Source of the DNA: Sphaerulina vaccinii
Taxonomy: Eukaryota > Ascomycota > Dothideomycetes > Mycosphaerellales > Mycosphaerellaceae
Length of the DNA stretch: 64,000 bases
Direction of reading: 5' to 3'
Assembly: GCA_022570795.1 (NCBI GenBank)
Contig: JAKUDP010000013.1
Location: 806,001 to 870,000 of the forward strand
Below the pieces are notes generated by a model. The model was not told where the DNA came from. It did not search any database and saw only the letters and a list, made by a program, of their open reading frames with translations. Numbering within the stretch: the stretch's first letter is position 1; every line of letters begins with the position of its first letter. The translations under genes were made by a program, and so were the position numbers. Positions 32,585 to 45,800 of the stretch are shown here, in pieces.

Positions 32585-35500
32585 GGTTATAAGCCTAGGT
32601 TTATAGAGAAAGTATTAGATAGTAATAGTTAGCCTTTTCTAATAGTAGGATACGAACCTACGATAAAAGAAGTATTAGGAAACTCGAGGTATATCTATCT
32701 ATACTACTAAAAAGATATAGAAGATCCTAGCGAGTTCCGGACGTTCCTATAGGTAGATAAGATAGAGAAGAACCTAGTAAGGTATACTTAAGGAGCGGAG
32801 CTTAAAAGGTATAAAAAGGAAAAAGTAAGCTAGAGGCTAAAGTACTATCTTATATAAATAAAACTTAACTTCTATACTAGAGTACTACTAATACCTTAGA
32901 AAGGTATGTTCCTCTAAAAAGAGACTATTTAAGTCTATCTATAAGTATAGATAAGTAGGAAGTATAGGAAACTATACTAAGCTTATCTAAAAGAGAAGAA
33001 AGAGAGTCTTAGACTAGGAAAGTAGCTATTTAGAAACTACTACTAAAATTATTTAAAAAAGTATTATTTTTTAGAGTTTAGTTTTTAATATTTTAGGTAA
33101 AATAGATTAAAAGTAAAAAAGTAGATTTAGAGGTAAGAGAGCTATACTAATACTAATAAGAGAAAACTATAAGTCCTAGTTTAGAATAATAAGAATATAT
33201 CTTATATCTAAGTAAGTAGAATAGGTTCTATTAGAGACTATACTAGATACTCTAGTATTAACTCCTTTAGAATATATATTAACTATATTATTAGACTCGC
33301 TAGATAGCTCTATTAAGAGAGCATCCTATAAGAAGTATAATATAGTAGCTCTCTATAAAATATATATCTATATATTAGTAGATAATTAGAAAGCGATATA
33401 GGAGATTAAAATAGTAAAAGAGCTCTAGAAATAGGCTAAAAAGAGGTATAAAAGTAAGCTTTAAGCTATAGGAAGAAGCCTTTTCAAATAGTATACTATA
33501 TTCGAGATATAAAATAGCTAGACAATTAATAAAGTATAGTAGAGCCTAAGTACTATTATAAAAAGAGTAGTTATAATCTCTCTATAGTTTAAAAAAATTA
33601 AAACTAAAAATAGGAAGATATAGCAACTTCTTGTAGCTCTACCTAAGCCCTACTTAATAATTAGAAATAGTATAGACCTAAGGTAGAATCTTAAGCCTTA
33701 GAATATTTTTAGAATTCTAAAAGAAAAATAGGAATAGATAATAGGCTAAGAGATAGCTATATTTACTAAGAAAGGTACCTAGGGACTACTAGCCTATTTC
33801 CTCTATAGAGGACTATATATCTAGAATAATTACTCTAGACTCGAGAGAGCAAAGAGAGCTACTAAGACTATAGTACTAAAGATAGGATACCGAGTTAAGA
33901 AAAGACACTCTCTATTAAAACAAAGGAGGGGATCTTTACTAGGGAAAGATAAACTTAAAAAAATAGTAAAAAAACTTAAACTTAAAGTACAATTCCTTAA
34001 AAAGAAATCTAACTTAAGCAAAAAGTACCTAAAGAAGGCTTTTGCAGCATAAGAAAATATAAGGTTACTAACTACCTTAGAAGCATCTTAGACCCTATTA
34101 GAGGATAAGGATATAGATAAGATAGCCTACTTAACTATAGATACAAAAGGCAAGTATAGGCTATTAGAATAGCTACTTGACTCTTATACTTCTACCTATA
34201 TAACTAACTAAGAATTACTCTTTAGAGAACTAAAACCTCTTTAGACTAGGAAGTAGATTAAGGTCGGTAGTAGCTACTTAATAGCTATATATATTAGAAA
34301 AGTAGTAATAGGAAGAAGAAAAGAGAAATAGATTATACTAAAAGATATTCTATTTATACCTAGTTTTAGAGTTAATCTTATTTTATAAAGTTAGTTTAGT
34401 AAGTAGTTTAGTATTTAACTACTAAAATTTATACTTGTTTTAGCCTCTAGAAAAGTAGTTATCTAGATAAAAATATTAGAAGGAGTCCTATTTATTAAGG
34501 AGATTAATAAAAGTCTAGCTAAGTCTACTAGGCTCTAGAAGCTCGACCGAAATTAAGTATACTTCTTATAGGAATTAATAGATAAAGTATATACTTTCTA
34601 TATATTAGAGAGTACCTAGGATTAGTAGAAGCTCTAGTATCGAAAGCTTATATATTTTAGGAAGAAGGTAGTAAAGAATTTTTACTAGGTTTTAGATTTA
34701 AAAAGCCTAATACTAATTCTAAAGGAGTATAGGGTATATAGAGTCTATATAATAGTAAAAATAAAGTAGTATAGAGGGAAAGAGATATAGTAGAAGCCCT
34801 AAAGGCTAGCTTTTATATCTATTAATATTTATAGACCCCTACCTATCTTAAAATTAGAATTTAAGTAGTAGCTTAAAATTATTAATAACTTCTTAAGAAA
34901 GAAGTAGGCCTTTCTACTAAAGTTAAAAATAGATATACTACCTATCCTCTACTAATAGAAAAGGAAGGTAGAGCTTTAATCTAGAAATCCTCTCTAAGTA
35001 GTAAGAAGTAATAGAGTAAAGAAGCTTCTTACTATACTAAAGTAGTAGAAGAGAGAGAATAGAATCTCTTTCTATACTACTAAGGTATATAACTCTATTT
35101 AGAATAGAGTTATTAAAAGGTCGATCTAGACCTCTAAAGAAAAAGTAAGAGCAATACTAGAAGAATCTAATATACTAATTAAGTTCTAGCCTAAAGTACT
35201 AGAAGCAAGTATTATTATTAGGAATACTTTTCTAAATAGGCTAGATATTAATAGATTTAAAATCTTACTTAAGGAGGTATTCTTAGAATAGAGACTTCTA
35301 GTATTATACTTTAGAGTCTAGGGCTATAGAGTAGTAGTATATATAAACCCGAAGTTCTAGCTAGCTAGAATAAGATTAGACAAACTAATAAATAGAAGTA
35401 AGAATACTATATTTATTAGTTATATTCTAGATACTACTAAAATATAGCTTTTCTAGAAGCCTAATATAGAGGCTATAAAAGCCTATAGTAATACTAAATA

Positions 35501-35845
35501 GTTTAAATATAAAAAAGGAGGATATTTAGAGTTAAATATTCCTAGGCTTAACTAATCTAGTAGTATACTAGTTAGAAAACTAGTTAGGAGACTAAAGAAG
35601 TAGAAGGAGTTCTAAAGTCTATTAGGCCCTAGAGGCCTAACTAAATATTAACTACTATTTATATAGCTTAGACCTCTACTAAAGAATAAGAAAAAGTACT
35701 AGAGAATAGAAAATCTAGAAGAAGAAAACTCTAAAAGTATATAGCTTTAGAAAGAGAAAATTAGAGTAGAGTAGCCGACTAATTAGCTAACTAAAGTTTA
35801 TTAAAGAACTAGTAGAAATATATATATTAGAAAAAATCTAGATAT

Positions 35846-36091
35846 TATTAGAAAGTATAGTCTAGTTAGACTATCTAAGAGACAGCCCCTAGGGATTAGA
35901 ACATATAATATAGGTTATATAATAATAGGTCGCGTAACTTATCTAATACTCTATATCTTAGGAGGAGATGCAACCTATAACTAACTAATACAATTAATAT
36001 AGTTAGTTCCTATCTAACGCTTCTACTTCTATCGCGTATTAAGACCCTTCCTACATGTCATAGGCGTATGTATTATCGTCCTATTTCGATA
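35846..36091 (+). repeat. 5' LTR of copia B
   Basis: 246 bp, exact length match to the 3' LTR at 41,311. Confidence 0.93.
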
Positions 36092-36110
36092 GGTTATAAG
36101 CCTAGGTTTG
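36092..36110 (+). other. Primer-binding site of copia B (initiator tRNA-Met anticodon-loop type)
   Basis: GGTTATAAGCCTAGGTTTG directly follows the LTR. The C copy (51,508) keeps GGTTATAAGCCCGGGTTT. Its complement contains CTTATAACC, which with one RIP change is CTCATAACC, the anticodon loop of initiator tRNA-Met. This is the half-tRNA priming arrangement known from Drosophila copia, not the usual 3'-CCA pairing. Confidence 0.7.
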
Positions 36111-36639
36111 TAGAGGAAGCATTAGATAGTAATAGTTAGCCTTTTCTAACCGCAGGCTTTATACCTGCTATAAAAGGAGCATCGGGAGACTCGAGGTATA
36201 CCTATCTGCACTACTAAGAAGACATAGAAGATCCCGGCGAGTTCCGGACGTTTCTATAGGTAGATAAGACAGAGAAGAACCTAGTAAGGCATACTTAAGA
36301 AGTAGAGCTTAAAGAGTATAAAGAGGAAAGGGTAAGCTAGAGGCTAAAGCACTATCTTATATAGATAAGACTTAACTTCTATACTAGAGTACTGCTAATA
36401 CCTTAGAAAGGTATATTCCTCTAAGAAGAGACTTTTTAAGTCTATCTGCAAGTATAGTTAAGTAGGAAACTATACTAAGCTTATCTAAGAGAGAAGGAAG
36501 AGAGTCTTAGACTAGGAAAGTAGCTATCTAGAAACTACTACTAAAATTATTTAAAAGAGTATTAATTTTTAGGGAGTTTAGTTTTTAATATTTTAGGTAA
36601 AATAGATTAAAAGTAAGGAAGTAGATTTAGAGGCAAGAG

Positions 36640-39600
36640 AGCTGTACTAATACTAATAAGAGAGAACTATAAGTCCTAGTTTAGAATAATAAGGATATAT
36701 CTTATATCTAAGCAAGTAGAATAGGTTCTATTAGAGACTATACTAGATACTCTAGTATTAACTCCTTTAGGATATATATTAACTATATTATTAGACTCGC
36801 TAGATAGCTCTATTAAGAGAGCATTCTATAAGAAGCATAATATAGTAGCTCTCTATAAGATATATATCTATATATTAGTAGATAATTAGGAAGCGATATA
36901 GGAGATTAAGATAGTAAGGGAGCTCTAGGAATAGGCTAAAAAGAGGTATAAAAGTAAGCTTTAAGCTATAGAAAGAAGCCTTCTCAAATAGTATACTACG
37001 TTCGAGATGCAAGATAGCTAGACAATTAATAAAGTATAGTAGAGCCTAAGTACTATTACAAGAAAGGTAGTTACAATCTCCCTATAGTTTAAAAAAATCA
37101 AGACTAAGAATAGGAAGATATAGCAACTCCTTGCGGCTCTGCCTAAGTCCTACTTAATAATTAGAGATAGTATAGACCTAAGGTAGGATCTTAAGCCTTA
37201 GAACATCCTTGGAATCCTAAGAGAAAAACAGGAACAGATAATAGGCCGAGAGACAGCTATATTCGCTAAGAAAGGTACCTAGGGACTACTAGCCTATTTC
37301 CTCTATAGAGGACTATATATCTAGAATAATTGCCCTAGACTCGAGAGAGCAAAGAGGGCTACTAAGACTATAGTACCGAAGATAGGATACCGAGTTAAGA
37401 AAAAATACTCTCTATTAAGACAAAGGAGGGAATCTTTACTAGAGAAAGATAAACTTAAAGAAATAGTAAAGAAACTTAAACTTAAAGTATAATCCCTTAA
37501 GAAGAAATCTAACTCAAGTAAGAAGTACCTAAAGAAGGCTTTTGTAGTATAAGAAAATATAGGGTTACTAACTGCCTTAGAAGCATCTCAGACCCTATTA
37601 GAGGATAAGGATATAGATAAGGTAGCCTACTTAACTATAGACGTAAAAGGCAAGTATAGGCTATCGGAATAGCTACTTAACTCTTATACTTCTACCTATA
37701 TAACTAACTAAGAATTACTCTTTAGGGAACTAAAACCTCTTTAGACTAGAAAGTAGATTAAGGTCGGTAGTAGCTACTTAATAGCTATATATATTGGGAA
37801 AGTAGTTATAGAGGGAAGAAAGGGGAAACAGATTATACTAAAAGATATTCTATTTGTACCTAGTCTTAGAGTTAATCTCGTTTTATAGAGTTAGTTTAGT
37901 AAGTAGTTTAGTGTTTAACTACCAAAATTTATACTTGTTTTAGCCTCTAGAAAAGTAGTTGTCTAGATAAGAATATTAGGAGGAGTCCTATTTATTAAGG
38001 AGATTAATAAGAGTCTAGCTAAGTCTGTCGGGCCCTAGGGGCTCGACCGAAATCAAGTATACTTCTTATAGGAATTAATAGATAAAGTATATACTTTCTA
38101 TATATTAGAGAGTACCTAGGATTAGTAGGAGCTCTAGTATCGAAGGCTTGCACATTTTGGGGAGAAGGTAGTAAAGAACCTTTACTAGGTTTTAGATTTA
38201 AAGAGCCTAATACTAATTCTAAAGAAGTATAGGGTATATAGGGTCTATATAATAGTAAAGATAAAGTAGTATAGAGGGAAAGAGATATAGCGGAAGCTCT
38301 AAAGGCTAGCTCTTATATCTATTAATATCTATAAACCCCTACCTATCTTAAGATTAGAATTTAAGTAGTAGCTTGAAATTGTTAATAACTTCTTAAGAAA
38401 GAAGTAGGCCTTCCTACTAAAGTTAAGAATAGATATACTACCTACCCTCTACTAATAGAAAAGGAAAGTAGAGCTTTAATCTAGAAATCCTCTCTAAGTA
38501 GTAAGGAGTAATAGAGCGAGGGAGCTTCTTACTATACTAAAGTAGTAGGAGAGAGAGAATAGAATCTCTTTCTATACTACTAAGGCATATAACTCTATTT
38601 AGAATAGAGTTGTTAAAAGGTCGATCTAGACCTCTAAAGAAAGAGTAAAGGCAATACTAGAAGAATCTAATATACTAATTAAGTTCTGGCCTAAGGTACT
38701 AGAAGTAAGTATTATTATTAGGAATACTTTTCCAAATAGGCCAGATATTAATAGATTCAAAGTCTTACCCGAGGAAGCATTCTTAGGATAGAGACCTCTA
38801 GTATTACACTTTAGGGTCTAGGGCTATAGAGCAGTTATATATATAAACCTAAAGTCCTAGCTAGCTAGGATACGATTAGACAAACTAATAAATAGAGGCA
38901 AGGATGCTATATTCGTTAGTTATGTTCTAGATACTACTAAAATATAGCTCTTCTAGGAGCCTAATATAGGGGCTATTAAGGCCTATAGCAATACTAAATA
39001 GTTTGAGTATAAGAAAGGAGGAGATTTGGAGTTAAATGTTCCTAGGCTTAACTAATCTAGCATTATACTAGTTAGGAAACTAGTTAAGAGACTAAAGAAG
39101 TAGGAAGAGTCCTAAAGTCCGTCGGGCCCCGGGGGCCCGACTAAATATTAACTACTAATTATATAGCTTGGACCTCTACCGAAGAACAAGGAGAAGTACT
39201 AGAGGATAGATCTAGAAGAAGAAAACTCTAGGAGTATATAGCTTTAGGAGGAGAAAATTAGAATAGAGTAGCCGACTAATTAGCCGACCGAAGTTCGTTA
39301 AGGGACTAGTAGAAATATATATATTAGAAAATATCTAGATATTATATAAGATCTACTAGAAGCAAGAGTGCAATTCTAGAAGAGAAGGAGATCTGTCTCT
39401 AATAAAGGGGAAGGACCTAAACCTAAGGCCTATAGTATAGTTATAAGGCAGATCCTCTAAAAGAGGTAGAGAGATAAGAAAGAGAATATACCTAACCTAA
39501 AGTATTATAAAGCATTCCTTAGCCTAATTAAAGAAGAGAATTATATCTAGGAAACCTTAGTAGAGATTAAGAAGGTTGTATTTATAGTACTCGGACCTAA

Positions 39601-41260
39601 TATTGCTTTGAAGCAAAAGGTCCCTATTCCAAAGTCCTATAAAGAGGTAATATAGGATCCCAAATAGAGCTATATATAGGAAGAAGCAATCTAGAGAGAA
39701 CTAGTAGCTTTAGATAGCAACTATACCTAGAAGCCGGTTATGCTACTAAAGGATATAAACCTTATAATATCTAGGTAGGTCTTTAATATAAAAAGATTAA
39801 TTAGTAGAGCTATTAAAAAGTTCAAAGCAAGACTAGTTACTAGAAGGTTCTCCTAGAAGTTTAAAGTAGACTTTAAAGACACCTTTGTACTAACTATAAG
39901 GTATAATACTTTAAGAGTATTTATAGTAGTTGTTTGCGAGAAGGACTTAGAGATATACTAAGTAGATATAAATAATATATTTATAGAGAGCTCTCTAAAA
40001 GAAGATATCTATATAATCCTACCTCTAGAAGTAGAGGTCCTACTAAACTAGGTCCTAAAGATCCTAAGGAGTCTCTATAAACTTAAGTAAGTAGTAAGAG
40101 ACTAGAATAAACTCTACGTCTCAAAGCTAGAATAGATAGGATTCGATTAATTAGAGATCGACCTATACCTACTTATCTATAGGGAAAGAAGGATTATAGT
40201 CCTAACCTATATAGATAATATACCCGTTGTAGTACTAGAGCTAAAGAATGTTCTCTAGTTTAAGAAACAGCTTAGCAAGGTCTTTAAGATTAAGAATCTA
40301 AAGGAGCTAGAAAAGATTCTTAGAATAAAAATAATAAAGAATAGAATTATAGGAACTCTAAAGCTTAATTAAGAATACTATATCTAAGAGAACCTTGCAA
40401 GGCTAAATATAACTAAGGAAAATACCTATCTAACTCTCTTACTAATAGATAGTTATAAAAGCCTTACTAAGGCAATCCTATCTAATAAGAGATATACTAA
40501 ATAGAAGTACTAGAGCTAGACAGGTACGTAGATATAGCCGATAGTTATAACAAGACTAGATATTGCTTTCGCTCTTAGCAGACTAAGCTTATATATAGCT
40601 AATCTAACAAGAGGATATATAAATGCTCTAAAGAAACTAGCAAGATACCTTAGGTCGTCCCTAGACCTAGGACTTATATTTAGAAGAGATAGTAGAGGAC
40701 TTATTAGATACTTAGACTCTAACTATATAATAGATAAGGTAGATAGAGTCTTAATCCTCGGATCTATCTTCTTCCTCTACGGAGTACTAGTATTTTAGAT
40801 AAGCAAGAAGTAGAAGTCTATAGCAATATTAACTATAGAGGCTAAGTATATAGCTCTAAATATATATACTAAGTAATCTTAATTCCTAGCAGCACTTCTA
40901 AAGGAAATAGACTATATAGAGCTAGTAGGAGAATATTCTTTTTAACTACTTGTTAAAGCAAACTCTAATATAGTAAATAAACTTAGACCTATTTAGATTA
41001 TAGGAGACAACCAAGCATCTTTAACCCTTGTTAAAGATGCCTATACCTATAAGAGATTAAAGTATATTAATATTACTTATAATAATATTAGGAGACTTTA
41101 GTAGCAACGGAGGATAGTAGTAGCATATATCCTAATAAAAGAGATAGTTGTAGATAGGTTAACTAAGCTAAAGAATAGTCCCTAATTCTAGGAGTTTGTA
41201 AGACAACTCCGGCTTGCTTAGCCTCTATCGGGCTCCCGGGGCCTAATAGGTTTATATAAG
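36640..41260 (+). pseudogene. gag-pol remnant of copia B
   Basis: Decayed polyprotein. Gag-like part about 36,640-37,250 (segment shared with A, different in C); integrase from about 38,130; reverse transcriptase about 39,760-40,400; RNase H about 40,600-41,200, where T-I-E-A-K-Y-I-A-L and G-D-N-Q-A-S-L are still readable. Stops are mainly TAG, as expected where Trp (TGG) or Gln (CAG) codons are hit by RIP. No long open frame remains. Confidence 0.85.
39121..39141. repeat. GC-rich palindrome in copia B (one of a dispersed set)
   Basis: GTCGGGCCCC, one G, GGGGCCCGAC: 10-bp perfect arms. Related modules occur in B at 38,027-38,047 and about 41,226-41,248; in A at about 34,528 and 35,621; in C at about 52,818, 53,468, 54,563 and 63,737; in H at about 28,113. 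Confidence 0.75.
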
Positions 41261-41310
41261 GGATAAGTGCTAGAATATAGGGTAGAAGGACTATCTGGCC
41301 TAAGTAGGAG

Positions 41311-41556
41311 TATTAGAAAGTATAGTCTAGTTAGACTATCTAAGAGATAGCCTCTAGGGATTAGAATATATAATATAGGTTATATAATAATAGGTCGCGT
41401 AACTTATCTAATACTCTATATCTTAGAAGGAGATACAACCTATAACTAACTAATACAATTAACACGGTTGGTTCCTATCTAACGCTTCTACTTCTATCGC
41501 GTATTAAAACCCTTCCTATACGTCGTAGGCGTATATATTGTCGTCCTATTTCGATA
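41311..41556 (+). repeat. 3' LTR of copia B
   Basis: 246 bp, followed by GATAT and then resumption of copia A. Confidence 0.93.
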
Positions 41557-42380
41557 GATATTATATAAGATCTACTAGAAGTAAAAGTATAATTCTAGAA
41601 GAGAAGGAGATCTATTTTAAATAAAAGGGAAGAACCTAAATCTAAAGCCTATAGTATAGTTATAAAGTAGGTCCTCTAAAAGAGGTAGAGAGATAAAGAA
41701 AAGAATATACCTAACCTAAAGTATTATAAAGTATTTCTTAGCCTAATTAAAGAAGAAAAGAATTATATTTAGAAAACCTTAGTAGAGATTAAAGAGGTTA
41801 TATTTATAGTATTTAGACCTAATATTACTTTAAAGTAAAAGGTCTCTATTCTAAAGTTCTATTATTATAACCTAATATCTACCTACCTACCTATATTTAC
41901 TTATAACTATTATATATATATAGCTAGGCCCGATGCGGCTAGCGCGCTTAGCGCTTTTCTTATACTTACTTATTTGCGCCTTTGCGCTCCTTTTAGATAC
42001 TTTATCTACAACCTAATTTACTATACTACTATTTATAATATTATACTTTATAGACCTTACTTATAGTATATAGTTCCTAGTTATAGTTATAGTTAACGCT
42101 ATATTTAGAACGCGTCTTATACTAAAAGTACGAACTCGAGGTAGCTCTAGTAAGAGTATACCTATAGTAAGATTATAGTTCTTAGTTAAGGTTATAGTTA
42201 CTATAGTAGTTATAGACTTTAGTTCTTAGTCGAGTCGAGCTACCTTAATATAGCGAGACTTAATAGCAATCTACTAGGCTATAAGAGCTAGGTCTAAGGA
42301 TATAGTATCTTAACTCCGAAAAAGGAATCTAGATTGCTAGGCAATTCTATATCCTCGGTCCTAAGAGTAGAGTATATATA

Positions 42381-42740
42381 TATTATAGTTCGTGCGCTAT
42401 AGGAATATCCCTACGGATTTTCCGAGCATATTATATATAGAAGTAATTAGTAGCGCTTGGACTAGGCCTACTACTAATTATACTAAGTACTCTAATTATA
42501 CTAAGTAGGTCTTAATTAGAGTAATTAGAATAATTAGTAAAACTAGGAATCTCCTTTATATATATAGGTAATAAATATTATAGTTATAGATAGTAATCGT
42601 ATATAACTTACTATTCTATCTTACTAATTAGAATATAAGAACCTTTTTTACTTGCTTTCTTATAGATATATTAATAAGCTCTAACTAGATTAAGCTTAGC
42701 CTCTACTTAGTAAGATTATTAGGTCCTCTATAACCTAATA
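42381..42740 (+). repeat. 5' LTR of D
   Basis: 360 bp, begins TATTATAGTTCGTGCGC and ends TATAACCTAATA. Confidence 0.92.
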
Positions 42741-42829
42741 GCTTTATATACCCTTATAATATATCTATTATAGGAAGCTCTAGAGGAACTCCTACCTCTA
42801 GTAAAGTAGGAACTATTCGATCTTCGCGA

Positions 42830-45800
42830 ACCTAGGCAAACGCTAGACAACTCGACTTTAAGGATCTTAAGGTCGCCAAGCCGGACCTCTATTATAGAGA
42901 CCGCGACAAACTATCTACCTAGTTTAATTAACTAGCCTTATACTTTAGGTTTAATAAAGTTAAGAATAAAAATAAGATACTATTTGCCTCTACCTTCCTT
43001 TGTAGACGCGCTAAATACTAGCTTAAGCTATATCTAGAATCCTACCTTTATAATAATAAAAATAAGAACAGAATCTTTACTAAGTACAATCGGTTTAGAA
43101 GCTAGATAACTACTCTATTTGGAGTCTCTAACAAAGTTAGTACTGCTATCTATGTTATATAGTATCTCAAACAGACCGCTTCTATATCCGAGTACGTAGC
43201 CAAGTTCTAGAAATATATATATATTATTAGTTAGGATAACAAAGCCCTCTAAGTAATATACTATAGAGGTCTCAAGAATTAAGTTAAAGACGAACTAGCC
43301 TATACCGAGTAAGTAGTTATTATTAAGAACCTTACCTAGTTAATTAAGGAAACTATTAAGATCGATAATAGCTTCTACGAATAAGCCCTTAAGAAATAGT
43401 ACAACTCTAAAGTAGCTAGAGTAGCTAGATACGCTACTAAACAATAAGGAAGAACTAGCTACTCCTTAGCTAGGGACAAGTACTAAGAACGATAGCAACT
43501 AAGGACGTAGCTATACTATAGTCTGCAACTAATAGAGCTCGATAATATCGAGAAAGGTAAGAAGTTTAGAGCTAGAGGTAAAGGAAAGCTCTATAAGAAG
43601 CGAGAAGGACTAACCTATTATAGATATAGTAAGGAAGGCTATATAAAAAGGGACTACTATTTAAAGAATATAGTATAGCGATAGCCCTTTAATATAATAT
43701 AGTAGAAGGGAAACAAACAAGGAGGTTATAATAAATCTATAACCTTTTATAAGGAAGTCCGATCCTTTAGTATAATAGAATAATAAGTAAACCTCGACCT
43801 ATACTAAGAGAGATAAGTCAAATATAGAAGCCTTTACTAGCGATTCTATTATAACGACTTATACTAGATATATATATCTTCTAAAAGAGATACGAACTTT
43901 TAGCCTAGCCCTCTAGGCAAAAGTATAAGTTTATAGCTAATCCGATAGTATAGAGATAGGAGCAAGCTATTACCTATTCTAGATAAACTATAAGAACTCT
44001 ATCCTAAGCTAAGGCTCGCCGACAAAGAAGATATTAACAAGTCTTATTATAATAAAGAAAATTACTCTTCTAAAATCGAATCCGAGGAGGAAGAATAAGA
44101 CTAGTCTATAGAAGAAAGTTCTAAGAAGAAGCAACCCTCCGAATACGACGAAAATAATATAAATAATAAAAATAAGAGTTCTAAAGAATCGAATATAGAT
44201 ATTAAGATTATAACTTTTACTATAGATATACTAAGTTAAATTAAACAAATTATTCTAAACCTAGCGTAGAATTATAAATATATCTTTCTAAAAGTTAAAG
44301 GAAGGAGATACCTCTATCTATCTAAGCTAGATACTATACTCGATAGAATAAGATATATATTCTAGAATTACTAATATATCGAAGTTAACTATAGGTTCGA
44401 TACCTTTATATAAGAAAGAGTTCTAATTAGAAGTATATATACTCTATTCGGGTATATTACCCCGAATAGGGAAATCGTTACAAACTAGATACGCGAAGCT
44501 ATTAAGGAACTCTAGAGAAAGTATACTCTTACCTAGTAATATTAATCCAAGACTACCTATAACAAGACGTAGATAGAAAGGAATCTATATTAGATAATTA
44601 AAGAAATAGAATAATAGATCTACGAGTAGCTTGCTAAAGAAGCTACTATTACCCTATCGGGAAAAGAATTAACTCCTAGGAAATAAGTATTTCTAGGGAG
44701 TTCTATAATACAAATACTTAAGTATTAATAATAGTCTTCTATACAAAAATTATTATTAATAGTTATAAGCTACTAGCTATAATAGACTCTAGAGCGAGTA
44801 GGAACTTTGCCTCCAAGTTATTTATAAAACGTTATAGACTTGCAACCTAGCATAAAAAAGAAGAGTATAAATTAATTATAGTAGACGAATTATTCTTACC
44901 TAGTATAGAGTAAGAGACGATACTACTACTACTTACTATCTAATAGCACTACGAGATAATTATTCTAGATATTACTAATATAGCTAGTTATAATATCGTC
45001 CTAGGCATACCTTAGTTAAGAAAGTATAATCTAGTAATCGACTAGAGAAGAGGAGTACTTATATTCAAGAAATACGATTACATTATCGATATTTAGCCTA
45101 TATAGCAGTAGCGTTCGCTAGTAGATAAGGCTAAATAGTTCAACCAGACCAAACTTGCGCTACTATAAGCTATAGAAGTAGACTTACTCCAAACAGACAC
45201 CTCGATAATAGTAGAGGGTTACGAAGTTATAGGTACTAATAGAAGTAACGCCCTATTAAAGAATACTACCTCGGAACTAGATATCTCTAAAGAGTATCAA
45301 AAGTAGTCGAAACTCTTTAAAGAGGTTAAGGGACTAGAAGCCCTACCTAAATACTAGAAATAGGACTATAGGATTATACTAATACCTAATAGGGAGCCCC
45401 TATTTGAACTATTACGAAAGAAATCCGAGAAAGAGCTCTAGGAAGAAGACAAATAGTTAAAGAAGATACTTGCAAAATAATAGATCTACAAGTTACAATC
45501 TAGCGCTAGAGCCCTAACTATATTCGTTCTAAAACCTAATAGGAAGTTACGACTAGTAGTCGATTATCGACGACTTAATAAAATTACTATTAAGAACTAA
45601 TATCTACTACCTAATATCGAAGAACTATAAGATAGACTTACTAGATCTAACTAGTATACGAAAATCGATCTGCGAGATGCGTTCTATACTATCTATATAG
45701 TAGAAGGAGAAGAATAGAAAACAGCGTTCCGAATACGCTATAGGCTTTATAAGTTTAGAGTTATACCTATAGGACTAACTAACGTACCGGCCTCCTACTA

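Larger units (their letters stand above)
35846..41556 (+). mobile_element. Copia element B, complete and least mutated copia copy
   Basis: 5,711 bp with 246-bp LTRs at 35,846-36,091 and 41,311-41,556 and target duplication GATAT at 35,841-35,845 and 41,557-41,561. Order is LTR, primer site, gag-like segment, integrase, reverse transcriptase, RNase H, purine-rich tract (TAAGTAGGAG), LTR. The integrase zinc-binding start reads L-W-Y-R-R-L-A-H-F-G-E-K-V-V-K-N-L near 38,130; the reverse transcriptase shows S-R-W-V-F-N-I-K-R near 39,770, F-K-A-R-L-V-T-R near 39,825 and the catalytic box as Y-I-D-N near 40,210 (normally Y-V-D-D). More CpG and CpA survive than in A or C, so B is probably the youngest copia. 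Still inactive: many TAG/TAA. Confidence 0.92.
32338..41862 (+). mobile_element. Copia element A (host of B), 5' part, cut by gypsy F
   Basis: Plus-strand copia beginning with an LTR at 32,338-32,584 and a primer site directly after it. Runs to 35,845, is interrupted by the complete element B, and resumes at 41,562 to about 41,862, where it stops matching B (B at about 39,640) and gypsy F begins. It inserted into H: the join is in sequence equivalent to B near 39,340 read on the other strand. It carries the same gag segment as B (about 33,120-33,740) but many more RIP mutations. The remainder of A is not in the window. Confidence 0.85.

Noticed and set aside
33830..34021. 63-codon minus-strand frame in copia A
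   Set aside because: Antisense to the copia gag-pol region, rich in Leu/Phe/Ser by composition; corresponding position in B is not open.
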